From Rhodoplanes sp. (GTDB lineage: Bacteria > Pseudomonadota > Alphaproteobacteria > Rhizobiales > Xanthobacteraceae): a stretch of DNA of 64,000 nt. Of this stretch, positions 28,401 to 36,632 are shown piece by piece (position 1 is the first letter of the stretch; every line of letters starts with the position of its first letter). A model generated the notes under the pieces. That model was not told the DNA's origin. It did no database searches and saw only the letters and a program-made list of their open reading frames with translations. A program made the position numbers and the translations under genes. The stretch lies in contig NZ_JACAAX010000009.1 of the NCBI RefSeq assembly GCF_013377085.1, positions 62,001 to 126,000 of the forward strand, given 5' to 3'.

Positions 28401-28715
28401 TTCCTGTTCGCCGACGGCCCCGGCGCCGAGATCCAGCGTCCGCTCGCCATCGTGGTGATCGGCGGCCTGGTCACGGCGACGGCGTTGACGCTCCTTCTGC
28501 TGCCGATCCTCTACGACCGCTTCGCCCTGCCGCGCGCCGAGCGGCGGAGGCTGGCGGCGCAGGACGCGGCACGGGAGGAGGGCGGGCCGGCCGATGAGGA
28601 GCCTGCGGTTGCGGCGGCGCCGGTTGCGACAGCGGTCGTGTCGACGCACGGGTCCGGCCCGTCGTCCGCTCACGCAACCGGCAAGGCCCCCACGGTCGGT
28701 GTCTTGGCGCCGTGA
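25470..28715 (+). CDS. RND transporter of the heavy-metal-efflux (CzcA/CusA) family
   Basis: 1081 residues with 12 membrane segments and the two large periplasmic loops. Helix 4 reads SLGGLAIAIGILVDCAVVVVEN in two pieces: the charged Asp expected for proton relay is at VDC and the Glu at VEN. This resembles the Cu/Ag (HME4-like) SLGGIAIAIG pattern more than the DFG pattern of Zn/Co pumps, but an extra Cys is unusual. Metal specificity therefore stays open. Proton-driven export of a metal or other cation from the periplasm is likely. The C-terminal tail (~45 residues) is Ala-rich and low in complexity. Confidence 0.88.
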   Translation: MLSNLVDIALKQRLLVFIGALALAVWGATAYQKLAIDAFPDVAPVQVLVSMRAPGLTPEELESRVTTPIELAARGIPNLVRMRSTTRYAVALMTFEFADGTDIFWARAQVNERLQEVRSQLPADADGGLAPIITPLAEMVMFTIESDSLTAQEKRSLLDWTIRPALRGLPGVADVNVLGGFVRTFEVIPSASAMAARGITTQMLEKAIEGNNRNDGAGRIRNGEEALLVRSEGRIRTLDDVRNTIVAVKNGSVVRVGDVADVRFGALARNGVVTADAAGETVWGMVLGLRGANARTVVDGVKARLATLKPQLPENTGIVIFYDRSELIGEAVWTVQKVLLEAVALVVVMLLLFLGNLRSALVVSLILPLAVLATFGVMRQLGWSANIMSLGGLAIAIGILVDCAVVVVENVEHRLSTVEKPDLATRLRLTLEATREVAVPLVSGVAIIVVVFTPLLALQGLEGRLFSPVALTIVVALIAALVLSLTVVPALSAHVLRAGAHAEPWLVRKLHAGYDPLLAFVMRKPVAVVVAVVLGIAAVAVVFPRIGSTFMPVMDEGTPVVTIRKFPTISVDEAAQTDLRIQQALMSEIPEIKRIMARAGADELGIDPVGLNETDMFMTLAPKEQWRGPDMRWFLGELRRVLDGVPGIDFALTQPIDMRVQEMIIGARGDVVVKVFGDDISTLNRVARDVARAIRTVPGAIDVFALRNAGMRYFTVAVDRDKAGRFGLNAEEVQEALRVWVDGRRLGLVLEGQVRTPLVIRGEERLRASAADLARVPIVLPGGGTVELSQVAAINVEDGPIQVIREDGQRFATVLSNVRGRDLVGFVDDAKAAVAAKVEMPKGYSLVWGGQFENQQRAAARLAIVVPIALGAIFLLLYLTFGSLRQATLVFCNVPFATIGGVVALWASGEFLSVPASVGFIALMGIAVLNGVVLVSYINEVCARGDLPFREAVMEGARRRLRPVMLTASIAALGLVPFLFADGPGAEIQRPLAIVVIGGLVTATALTLLLLPILYDRFALPRAERRRLAAQDAAREEGGPADEEPAVAAAPVATAVVSTHGSGPSSAHATGKAPTVGVLAP

Positions 28716-28830
28716 TGGAGCGGCGCGCCGAGGCGTCCGCGATCGCCCCGTCGGAGGCTGCGGCACGTCTGTGGATCACCCCGATCTGCTATGGTCGTCG
28801 CAGCACCAGACCAGGGGTGAGCGCCAAAAG

Positions 28831-29853
28831 ATGCCGGATCGCGACCTGCTCATCGGCCGTCTGCCGAAATGCGAACTGCACATCCACATCGAGGGCTCGC
28901 TGGAGCCCGAGATGGTCCTTTCGCTGGCGCGCCGCAACGGCATCCGGCTGCCATGGGACTCGGTCGAGGCGCTGCGCCGCGCCTACCGGTTCGGCTCGCT
29001 GCAGGATTTTTTGGACGTCTACTATGTCGGGATGTCCGTGCTGGTCACCGAGCAGGATTTTTACGACCTCGCCACCGCGTATCTCCAGCGGGCGCACGCC
29101 GATAATGTCGTGCATGTCGAGATGTTCTTCGATCCGCAGGGCCACACCAGCCGCGGCATCCCCTTCGACACGGTGGTGAACGGCCTTTTCCGCGCCTGCG
29201 TCGATGCGCGTGAAACGCTCGGCATCCAGGCGAGCCTGATCATGTGCTTCCTGCGCCATCTCGACGAGGCTGGTGCGCACCGTACCCTCGACGCGGCGCT
29301 GGTGCACCGCGACCGCATCGTCGGGGTGGGGCTCGACTCGTCGGAAAAGGGGAATCCGCCCGAAAAATTCAGGAACGTCTTTCGCCGCGCCCGCGACGCC
29401 GGCTTCGCGCTGTTCGCCCACGCCGGCGAGGAGGGGCCGCCCAACTATGTGTGGCAGGCGCTCGACGTGCTCGGCGTCGCCCGCGTCGACCACGGCAATC
29501 GGGCGCTGGAGGACGCGGCGCTCGTCGCGCGGCTCGCCCGCGACCGCGTGCCGCTCACCGTCTGCCCGCTGTCCAATCTGCGTCTGCGCGTCGTCGACGA
29601 CCTGAAGCATCATCCGCTGCGGCACATGATGGAGAAGGACCTCGCCGTCACGGTGAACTCGGACGATCCGGCCTATTTCGGCGGCTATGTGAACGACAAT
29701 TTTTCAGCCGTCGTCCGTGCGCTCGACCTCTCCGCGCCCGAGATCGTCGCGCTGGCCCGCAACAGCTTTTCCGCCGCCATGATGCCGGAGGCCGAGCGCG
29801 CCCGCGCGCTGGCCCGCTTCGATGCGGCCGTGAAAGGGATAGGGAGTGAGTAG
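28831..29853 (+). CDS. Adenine deaminase, type 2 (adenosine-deaminase family)
   Basis: 340 residues. Zinc and catalytic residues are clear: HIHIEGSLE (HxH at ~17-19), FAHAGEEGP, VDHGNRALED and the metal-binding Asp in VNSDDPAYFGGY. The AYFGGYVNDNF form of that last motif is typical of the adenine-deaminase branch rather than adenosine deaminase. It would convert adenine to hypoxanthine for purine salvage or as a nitrogen source. The ATG at 28831 follows a purine-rich run. It lies between two efflux operons and has no purine genes beside it. Confidence 0.88.
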   Translation: MPDRDLLIGRLPKCELHIHIEGSLEPEMVLSLARRNGIRLPWDSVEALRRAYRFGSLQDFLDVYYVGMSVLVTEQDFYDLATAYLQRAHADNVVHVEMFFDPQGHTSRGIPFDTVVNGLFRACVDARETLGIQASLIMCFLRHLDEAGAHRTLDAALVHRDRIVGVGLDSSEKGNPPEKFRNVFRRARDAGFALFAHAGEEGPPNYVWQALDVLGVARVDHGNRALEDAALVARLARDRVPLTVCPLSNLRLRVVDDLKHHPLRHMMEKDLAVTVNSDDPAYFGGYVNDNFSAVVRALDLSAPEIVALARNSFSAAMMPEAERARALARFDAAVKGIGSE

Positions 29854-29888
29854 GGCGGCGCCTCTGGATGCTGCGGCGGCCGCCGCCC

Positions 29889-30254
29889 CTACTTCCCGCC
29901 GAAAGCGTCACGGAAGGAGTCGAACCGGGAGGTGGTCTTTTCCTTGATCTCCCGCTTGCGGGCGGGGTCGCAGGTGACGATGCCCTTGTCGACCATCTGC
30001 TGGGTGCGGTTGTCCACCGTGTACTCCCGGCAGTTGCCCATATTGTCGACCTTCAGCCACATGCGGCCATAGCGCCGGACCTCGGCCTCGGGCGGCGGCG
30101 CCGGGCCGAACAGCGCCGACAGTTGCTCGCTCGGCGGCGAATAGCCGAGTTGGCGGGCGCCGACCTCGTAGCCGACGAGTGCGATCGCCGCCACGCCGGC
30201 CACATAGGCCGCGAGGGCGACGATCCCACGATTGGCATGGTGGATCTTGATCAT
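29889..30254 (-). CDS. Small hypothetical membrane-anchored protein
   Basis: 121 residues. One membrane segment (~10-29: IVALAAYVAGVAAIALVGYE) is followed by a Pro-rich linker and a periplasmic domain with two Cys (MGNCREYTVDN and IVTCDPARKRE) that could form a disulfide. I do not recognise a named family, though its form is common in Hyphomicrobiales. It is divergent from the RND adaptor gene and convergent with the adenine deaminase gene. Function unknown. Confidence 0.72.
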   Translation of the reverse strand: MIKIHHANRGIVALAAYVAGVAAIALVGYEVGARQLGYSPPSEQLSALFGPAPPPEAEVRRYGRMWLKVDNMGNCREYTVDNRTQQMVDKGIVTCDPARKREIKEKTTSRFDSFRDAFGGK

Positions 30255-30406
30255 GGGTCTGATCCACAGGCTAAGGCAGGCCGGTTAATCTGAGTTTACG
30301 CCGGGCACGGGTCTTCGACGTTTCAGTATTTTGCTGTGGAAACAAAGGCGTGGCTCCGACACTCGGCATCGGCCCGCGACGAGAAGACAGGCGCGCGGGC
30401 GAAAAA

Positions 30407-30419
30407 CTGGTATAACCAG
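30407..30419. promoter_or_regulatory. Inverted repeat upstream of the HAE-RND operon, possible repressor site
   Basis: CTGGT-ATA-ACCAG is a perfect 5-bp inverted repeat, 82 bp before the adaptor start and in the only AT-richer patch of the leader. No TetR/MarR-type regulator lies nearby, so the binding protein is unknown. Confidence 0.3.
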
Positions 30420-30500
30420 ACCTCGCGACGCACCCCGTCCGAATCACCGGGCGGGGAACGTCGGTCGCATGCCTTTGGACGCCAGCCCTGGAAGGACGCC

Positions 30501-31802
30501 GTGACCGCCCTGGCCCGCTTGTTGTGGACGGCCGCCGCCGTCGCTCTCCCGCTCGGTCTCGCCGCCTGTGGCGAGCAGAACCACTACGTCGCCCCGCCGC
30601 CTCCGAAGGTCACGGTGGCGAAGCCGGTGCAGCAACAGGCGATCCGCTATCTCGAGGCGACCGGCTCGACCGCGCCCGTCAACCAGGCGGATCTGGTCGC
30701 CCGGGTCGCCGGCTTCGTGCAGGGCATCAGCTACAACGACGGCGAGGAGGTGAAGCAAGGCCGGCTCCTGTTCACCATCGAGCCCGAGCCCTACCGGGTG
30801 AAGGTGGAGCAGTCCAAGGCGGCCGAACTCGGTGCCGAGGCCAATCTCAAGCAGCAGCAGATCGTCTACGACCGCCAGGTCGACCTGGTCGCCAAGCAGG
30901 CGAGCCCGCAGTCGCTGCTCGACCAGGCGACCGCCAGCCGCGATTCGGCACAGTCCAACCTGGACCAGTCGAAGGCCAACACCCAGCTCGCCGTGATCAA
31001 CGACGGCTACACCCGCGTCACCGCTCCGTTCGACGGCGTGGTGACGGCCCGCCAGGTATCGCTCGGCCAGTATGTCGGCGCCAACGGCCAGCCGACCACG
31101 CTCGCCACAATCGTGCAGATTTCGCCGATCTACGTGAACTTCAACATCAGCGAGACCGACGTCCAGCGCGTCCGGGACGAGATGACGCGCCTCGGCCTGA
31201 CCCGCGACGACATCCGCAAGGTGCCGGTCGAGATCGCCACCCAGACCGAGACCGGCTACCCGCATGTCGGCACGCTCGACTACGTCGCGCCTTCGGTCAG
31301 CGCCTCGACCGGCACGCTGCTGGCGCGCGCCGTCCTGGCGAACGAGAAGCGCGGCCTGCTGCCCGGCTATTTCGTGCGGGTGCGACTGCCGATCGAGCGC
31401 ATCCCCAACGCGCTCCTGGTGCCGGACACGGCGATCGGCAGCGACCAGGGCGGCCGTTACCTGCTGGTGATCGGCAAGGACGATGTCGTCGAGCAGCGCA
31501 AGGTCGAGGTCGGCCCGCAGGTCGGCGACCTGCGGGTGATCGAGAAGGGCATCGGGCCGGACGACCGCATCGTGGTCGCGGGTGCGCTGCGCGCCGTGCC
31601 GGGCCAGAAGGTCGATCCGCAGCTCACCACGATCGCGGCGCCGCCGCCCGTCCAACTGCCGACCGCGCCGGTCGCGCCGCCGCCGCTGCCCAACACGCTG
31701 CCAGTCGTGCCCAAGGTGGCCGACCCCGTGCTCCCGCCGCATCCCTCGCCGGCGCCGCCCGGCGTGCCCGGCGGGCTGCCGCGACCCCGCACCATGCAGT
31801 GA
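30501..31802 (+). CDS. RND efflux periplasmic adaptor (AcrA/MexA-like lipoprotein)
   Basis: 433 residues from a GTG at 30501 with GGAAGG upstream. A lipoprotein signal ends at LGLAAC (Cys ~22). The MexA order follows: biotinyl-lipoyl halves (LVARVAGFVQGISYNDGEEV in part, and TAPFDGVVTARQVSLG), a coiled coil (~95-150), the beta barrel and a membrane-proximal domain. The last ~50 residues are Pro-rich, longer than in E. coli AcrA. The pump gene follows after 7 bp. Confidence 0.9.
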   Translation: MTALARLLWTAAAVALPLGLAACGEQNHYVAPPPPKVTVAKPVQQQAIRYLEATGSTAPVNQADLVARVAGFVQGISYNDGEEVKQGRLLFTIEPEPYRVKVEQSKAAELGAEANLKQQQIVYDRQVDLVAKQASPQSLLDQATASRDSAQSNLDQSKANTQLAVINDGYTRVTAPFDGVVTARQVSLGQYVGANGQPTTLATIVQISPIYVNFNISETDVQRVRDEMTRLGLTRDDIRKVPVEIATQTETGYPHVGTLDYVAPSVSASTGTLLARAVLANEKRGLLPGYFVRVRLPIERIPNALLVPDTAIGSDQGGRYLLVIGKDDVVEQRKVEVGPQVGDLRVIEKGIGPDDRIVVAGALRAVPGQKVDPQLTTIAAPPPVQLPTAPVAPPPLPNTLPVVPKVADPVLPPHPSPAPPGVPGGLPRPRTMQ

Positions 31803-31809
31803 GCCCGGC

Positions 31810-34800
31810 ATGATCTCGAAATTCTTCATCGAGCGGCCGGTTCTCGCCAACGTCCTGGCCATCCTGATGATCGTGATCGGGGCCGTGGCGCTGCTGCGGC
31901 TGCCGGTCTCGCAGTATCCCGATGTGGTGCCGCCCACCGTCCAGGTGACGACCAGCTATCCGGGTGCCAGCGCCCGCACCGTCGTCGACACGGTGTCGCT
32001 GCCGATCGAGCAGCAGGTCAACGGCGTCCAGGGCATGATCTACATGCAGTCCTACGCCGGGTCGGACGGCAGCTACACGCTGACCGTCACGTTCGAGATC
32101 GGCACCGATCTCGACATGGCGCAGGTGCTGGTCCAGAACCGCGTCGCCACCGCGCTGTCGCAACTGCCGCAGTCCGTCCAGGTGCAGGGCGTGACGGTGC
32201 AGAAGAAGATGACGTCGATCCTGCAGATCGTCACCCTGACGTCGCCTGACAACCGCTACGACAGCCTCTATCTCGCCAACTACGCGACCATCAGGCTGCG
32301 CGACGAGATCTCGCGCCTGCCCGGCGTCGGCAATGTCACGGTGTTCGGCGCCGGCCAGTACTCGATGCGGATCTGGCTCGATCCCAACCGGATGCAGGCG
32401 CGCGCGCTGACCACCCAGGACGTGGTGCAGGCGCTGCAGGGCCAGAACGAGCAGGTGACGGCCGGCCAGGTCGGCATGCCGCCGTCGCCCAAGACGCAGA
32501 ACTTCCAGTATACGCTCGAGGTGCTCGGGCGCCTCGACGATCCCGAGCAGTTCGCCGCCGTCATCGTCAAGACCGGGCAGAACGGCGAGGTGACGCGGGT
32601 GCGCGACATCGGCCGGGTCGAGCTCGGCGCCCAGACCTACAGCCAGATCTTCACCCAGGACGGTCAGCCGTCCGCCGGCATCGCCATCTACCAGTCGCCC
32701 GGCGCCAACGCGCTCGACGTCGCCGATCGGGTCAAGGCCAAGATGACGGTGCTGGCCAAGGATTTTCCGCAAGGGCTCGTCTACGGGGTGCCGTTCGACA
32801 CGACGATCTTCGTCACCCAGTCGATCAACGAGGTCTACAAGACGCTCTACGAGGCGGCGATCCTGGTGCTGATCGTCATCCTCATGTTCCTGCAGGACTG
32901 GCGCGCCATGCTGGTGCCGGCGACGACCGTGCCGGTGACCATCATCGGCGCCTTCGCCGGCATGGCGGCGCTCGGCTTCAGCGTCAACCTCTCCACCCTG
33001 TTCGCCATCGTGCTGGCGATCGGCATCGTGGTCGACGACGCCATCGTGGTGGTCGAGGGCGCCGCCCACAACATCGAGAAGGGGATGAGCGGCCACGACG
33101 CGGCGATCGGCGCCATGAAGATCCTGCTCGGCCCGATCATCGGCATCACCCTGGTGCTGATGGCCGTGTTCCTGCCGGCGGCGTTCCTGCCCGGCCTCAC
33201 CGGCCGCATGTATGCGCAGTTCGCCCTGGTGATCGCCGCGACCGCGCTGCTCAGCGCCGTCAACGCCCTTACCCTGAAGCCGACCCAGGCGGCCACCTGG
33301 CTGCGCCCGCCGGTGCCGCCGGAAGAGCGCAACGCCTTCTTCCGCGGCTTCAACGCCGTCTACGGCAAGGCCGAGCACCTCTACGAGGCGCTGATGAAGC
33401 GCATGGTGGCGAAGAGCGCCGCCATGGCCGTGCTTGCGCTGATGATCATCGCCGGCGCGTTCTACGGCTTCACGAGGGTGCCGACCGGCTTCCTGCCGAT
33501 CGAGGACCAGGGCTACGTGCTGGCGAGCGTGCAATTGCCGGACGGCGCCTCGCTCGGCCGCACCCAGGCGGTGCTCGACCGGGTGACGGAGATCGCCGGC
33601 AAGACGCCGGGCGTGAGGCAGGTGATCGCCATCGCCGGCGTCTCGCCGCTCGACAACTCGGCCTCGCTCGCCAATGCCGGCGTCGCCTACATCATGCTCG
33701 ACGACTGGGACAAGCGCGGCAAGGGCGAGGATCTGCGCTCGCTGCTCGTCGGCCTCAACGGGTCGCTCGGCGCGATCGCCGAGGCCAAGATCCTCGTCGT
33801 GCCGCCGCCGCCCATCCAGGGCGTCGGCAATGCCGGCGGCGTCACCATGCAGATCGAGCTGCGCGACGGCAGCTTCGACCTCGTCAAGCTGCAGGGCATC
33901 GTCGACAGCTTCGTCGGCAACGCCGCGACCCAGTCGCAGATCCAGCGCGTCATCTCGACCTTCCGGTCGGCCGCGCCGCAATACCGGGTCGAGGTCGACC
34001 GGGTGAAGACCGAGACCCTGCAGGTGTCGCTCGACCAGGTGTTCCAGACGCTCGCCGGCTATCTCGGCTCGACCTATGTCGACCAGTTCAACAAGTTCGG
34101 CCGCGTCTTCCAGGTCTATGTGCAGGCCGACGCCGGGTTCCGCCAGCGGCTGGAGGACGTCCGCAACCTGACGGTCCGCAACGTCAAGGGCGACATGATT
34201 CCGCTCGGCACGCTGATGACCATCACGCCGACCGTCGGGGCGCCGCTGATCAGCCTGTACAACCTCTACCCGTCGGCCACCATCGTGGCGCTGCCGGCCG
34301 CCGGCGTCTCGACCGGCCAGACCATGCGGCTGATGGAGGAGATCGCCGACAAGACCCTGCCGCCGGGCGCCGGGATCGAATGGACGGCGATGTCGTATCA
34401 GGAGAAGATCGTCGGCAACCAGATGTTCATGGTGTTCGCCCTGTCGATCTTCCTGGTCTATCTGGTGCTGGCCGGCCAGTACGAGAGCTGGTGGGCGCCG
34501 ATCGCCGTGGTGCTGGCCGTGCCGCTGTCGCTGCTCGGTCCGGTGGTGGTGCTCAACGCCCTCAAGCTCGACAACAACCTCTACGTCCAGATCGGCCTGG
34601 TGCTGCTGATCGCGCTCTCCGCCAAGAACGCCATCCTGATCGTCGAGTTCGCCCGCGAGACGCGGGCCGCCGGCAAGACCATCGTCGAGTCGGCCGTGGA
34701 GGGGGCGCGTGAAAGATTCCGGCCGATCCTGATGACGTCGTTCGCCTTCATCCTCGGCGTCGCGCCGCTGGTGGTGGCGAGCGGCGCGGGCGCCTCGGCC

Positions 34801-34977
34801 CGCGCCTCGATCGGCATCACGGTGTTCTCCGGCATGATCGCCTCGACCTGCCTGGCGGTGCTGTTCGTGCCGTCCTTCTTCGTGCTGATGCAGCGCTTCG
34901 AGGAGTTTTTGGCGGAGCGCAAGGCCAGGAAGGCGGGCAAGACGGCCGAGGCGAAGGCCGAGACCGCGGCGGGGTGA
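31810..34977 (+). CDS. RND multidrug efflux transporter (AcrB/MexB, HAE1 family)
   Basis: 1055 residues. N terminus MISKFFIERPVLANVLAI is standard. Helix 4 carries the proton-relay pair (IGIVVDDAIVVVE) and the partner Lys is in helix 10 (SAKNAILIVEFA). It exports hydrophobic drugs, dyes or detergents from the periplasm and inner membrane. It forms an operon with the adaptor. No TolC-type outer-membrane gene is in the window, so it must use one encoded elsewhere. Confidence 0.93.
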   Translation: MISKFFIERPVLANVLAILMIVIGAVALLRLPVSQYPDVVPPTVQVTTSYPGASARTVVDTVSLPIEQQVNGVQGMIYMQSYAGSDGSYTLTVTFEIGTDLDMAQVLVQNRVATALSQLPQSVQVQGVTVQKKMTSILQIVTLTSPDNRYDSLYLANYATIRLRDEISRLPGVGNVTVFGAGQYSMRIWLDPNRMQARALTTQDVVQALQGQNEQVTAGQVGMPPSPKTQNFQYTLEVLGRLDDPEQFAAVIVKTGQNGEVTRVRDIGRVELGAQTYSQIFTQDGQPSAGIAIYQSPGANALDVADRVKAKMTVLAKDFPQGLVYGVPFDTTIFVTQSINEVYKTLYEAAILVLIVILMFLQDWRAMLVPATTVPVTIIGAFAGMAALGFSVNLSTLFAIVLAIGIVVDDAIVVVEGAAHNIEKGMSGHDAAIGAMKILLGPIIGITLVLMAVFLPAAFLPGLTGRMYAQFALVIAATALLSAVNALTLKPTQAATWLRPPVPPEERNAFFRGFNAVYGKAEHLYEALMKRMVAKSAAMAVLALMIIAGAFYGFTRVPTGFLPIEDQGYVLASVQLPDGASLGRTQAVLDRVTEIAGKTPGVRQVIAIAGVSPLDNSASLANAGVAYIMLDDWDKRGKGEDLRSLLVGLNGSLGAIAEAKILVVPPPPIQGVGNAGGVTMQIELRDGSFDLVKLQGIVDSFVGNAATQSQIQRVISTFRSAAPQYRVEVDRVKTETLQVSLDQVFQTLAGYLGSTYVDQFNKFGRVFQVYVQADAGFRQRLEDVRNLTVRNVKGDMIPLGTLMTITPTVGAPLISLYNLYPSATIVALPAAGVSTGQTMRLMEEIADKTLPPGAGIEWTAMSYQEKIVGNQMFMVFALSIFLVYLVLAGQYESWWAPIAVVLAVPLSLLGPVVVLNALKLDNNLYVQIGLVLLIALSAKNAILIVEFARETRAAGKTIVESAVEGARERFRPILMTSFAFILGVAPLVVASGAGASARASIGITVFSGMIASTCLAVLFVPSFFVLMQRFEEFLAERKARKAGKTAEAKAETAAG

Positions 34978-35032
34978 GTTGCCACGGCTGCAACGCACCC
35001 TGGTGGATGACATGCGAGGCTCGCGGGTGGGG

Positions 35033-35203
35033 CACCCCCCTCCCTGTCCCTCCCCCACAAGGGGGGAGGGAACGCAAGAGCCGCCCCGTCCTGCTCGGGC
35101 TCATCGCGGTTTTGATCGTGTCGTGCTTTCGGCCGCGATGGCGTTGCCTCTCGCCGCAGCCTGCTCCCTCCCCCCTTGTGGGGGAGGGTCGGGGAGGGGG
35201 TGA
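35033..35203. repeat. Intergenic inverted repeat, family D, copy 2
   Basis: About 171 bp with terminal arms GGGCACCCCCCTCCCTGTCC / CTCCCCCACAAGGGGGGAGGG and the complementary right end (CTCCCTCCCCCCTTGTGGGG, then GGTCGGGGAGGGGGTGAGCC). Its inside shares GGAACGC and GCCTGCTCCCTCC with the copy at 43177, which is in the opposite orientation. Confidence 0.8.
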
Positions 35204-35255
35204 GCCCCGAATGCGGAGCCCACCTTCGGTCCCGCGCCCCTGAACGACGGACGAC

Positions 35256-36389
35256 CTACGCCTCGGTCTCCCGTCCGTCCCGGTCGTCCTCCTCCGGCAC
35301 CGGCTCCATGTCCTCCGGCGCCGGCGGGTAGGTGTGGGTGCGGCCCTGCAAATCCTCCACCTCGTAATGCATGGTGCCGCCGGGCTCGCAGGCGGCAGCA
35401 GTCGGTCCGAGATAGGTCGGCCCGACCGGCACCTTGCCGGCGCCGCCCGGCAGATCCAGCACATAGGTCGGCTGGGCGAGGCCGGAGACGCGGCCGCGCA
35501 GGCGGCGCATCAGCGCCTGCCCTGCGGCCAGCGTCGTACGCAGATGCGCCGTGCCGGGCGCGAGGTCGCCGTGGTGCAGATAGTAGGGTTTTATGCGCGC
35601 GGCGACGAAGGCCCTCATCAGCTCGGCCAAGGTCTTGTCGTCGTCGTTGACGCCCTTGAGCAGCACCGACTGCGACAGCATCGGGATGCCGGCGTCGATC
35701 AGCAGGGCGCAGGCTTTTCGCGCTGCATCGGTCAGCTCGCGCGGATGGTTGGCGTGCAGCACCACATAGGTCGCCTTGCCCGAGCTCTTCAGCGCCGCGA
35801 TCAGCGCCGGCGTGATCGCCTCCGGCACCGCCACCGGCACCCGGGTGTGAAAGCGGACGACCCGCACATGCTCGATCTCGGCGATCGCGCGCAGCACGGC
35901 GCCGAGCTTGCCGGGCGGCAGGATCAGCGGGTCGCCGCCGGTGAAGATCACCTCGAAGATCTCGCGATGGCCACGGATATACTCGAGCGCCGCGACGATC
36001 TTGCGCGGCGACAGCGTCGGCCGGCCGGACGGCCCCACCATGGCGCGGCGGAAGCAGAAGCGGCAATAGACCGGGCAGACATGCACGAGCTTGAGCAGCA
36101 CCCGGTCCGGATAGCGGTGCACCACGCCTTCGACCGGAGTCATGGCGTCGTCGCCGATCGGGTCGTCGCGCTCCTCGGGGGCGGTGTCGAGCTCGGCCGG
36201 ATCGGGGATGAACTGGCGGGCGATCGGGTCGTTCGGATCGGCAGGATCGATCAGCGCGGCGAGCGCCGGCGGCACCGCCACGGCATAGCACGCCGCCACC
36301 GCGTCGAGCGCGGCCACGTCCTCGGCCCGCACCAAGCCTTCGGCGAAAAGCTCGGCGGCGCTGCGCAGGGTTTTGGGGGGTGAGGTCAT
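35256..36389 (-). CDS. epmB: EF-P beta-lysylation protein EpmB (lysine 2,3-aminomutase family)
   Basis: 377 residues, a radical-SAM PLP enzyme. The [4Fe-4S] cluster motif is CPVYCRFC (~104-111). The KamA-type core continues with FTGGDPL, RVVRFHTRVPV and the PLP Lys region near GGAGKVPVGPTY. It makes beta-lysine for EF-P modification. The presence of epmA and efp directly upstream on this stretch makes EpmB far more likely than a catabolic lysine aminomutase. The acidic tail (EEDDRDGRETEA) is unusual. Confidence 0.92.
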   Translation of the reverse strand: MTSPPKTLRSAAELFAEGLVRAEDVAALDAVAACYAVAVPPALAALIDPADPNDPIARQFIPDPAELDTAPEERDDPIGDDAMTPVEGVVHRYPDRVLLKLVHVCPVYCRFCFRRAMVGPSGRPTLSPRKIVAALEYIRGHREIFEVIFTGGDPLILPPGKLGAVLRAIAEIEHVRVVRFHTRVPVAVPEAITPALIAALKSSGKATYVVLHANHPRELTDAARKACALLIDAGIPMLSQSVLLKGVNDDDKTLAELMRAFVAARIKPYYLHHGDLAPGTAHLRTTLAAGQALMRRLRGRVSGLAQPTYVLDLPGGAGKVPVGPTYLGPTAAACEPGGTMHYEVEDLQGRTHTYPPAPEDMEPVPEEDDRDGRETEA

Positions 36390-36453
36390 CGGGGGTGCTA
36401 TCCTGGCCTCAGCGATACGCCAGTGCTACGGCACTCACAAGGCACGGCGCCGG

Positions 36454-36607
36454 CTCTCCTTCTCCCCGCGCGCGGGGAGAAGGTGGCTCGCCGCAAAGCG
36501 GCGAGACGGATGAGGGGGCGTCGCGTGGATACGGAAGCGCCCCCTCACCCGGATCGCCTGCCTGCGGCATGCGATCCGACCTCTCCCCGCACGCGGGGAG
36601 AGGTGAC
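36454..36607. repeat. Intergenic inverted repeat, family D-like (CTCCCCGC type)
   Basis: About 154 bp with ends CTTCTCCCCGCGCGCGGGGA and CTCTCCCCGCACGCGGGGAG, plus inner GATGAGGGGGCG / CGCCCCCTCACC arms. It lies between epmB and epmA. Confidence 0.78.
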
Positions 36608-36632
36608 GGTGGCGCATTTTCGCGAAAGGGCC

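Noticed and set aside
25062-28766. 1234-codon open frame antisense to the HME-RND pump gene
   Set aside because: Composition (His/Arg/Asp/Gln-rich) mirrors the sense codons, no motif is seen, and the sense strand carries a clear RND protein.
31624-35058. 1144-codon open frame antisense to the HAE-RND gene
   Set aside because: Same reason: shadow of the real pump gene.
35256-36389. Catabolic lysine 2,3-aminomutase (KamA)
   Set aside because: Adjacent epmA and efp, and the absence of lysine-fermentation genes, make EpmB the better assignment.
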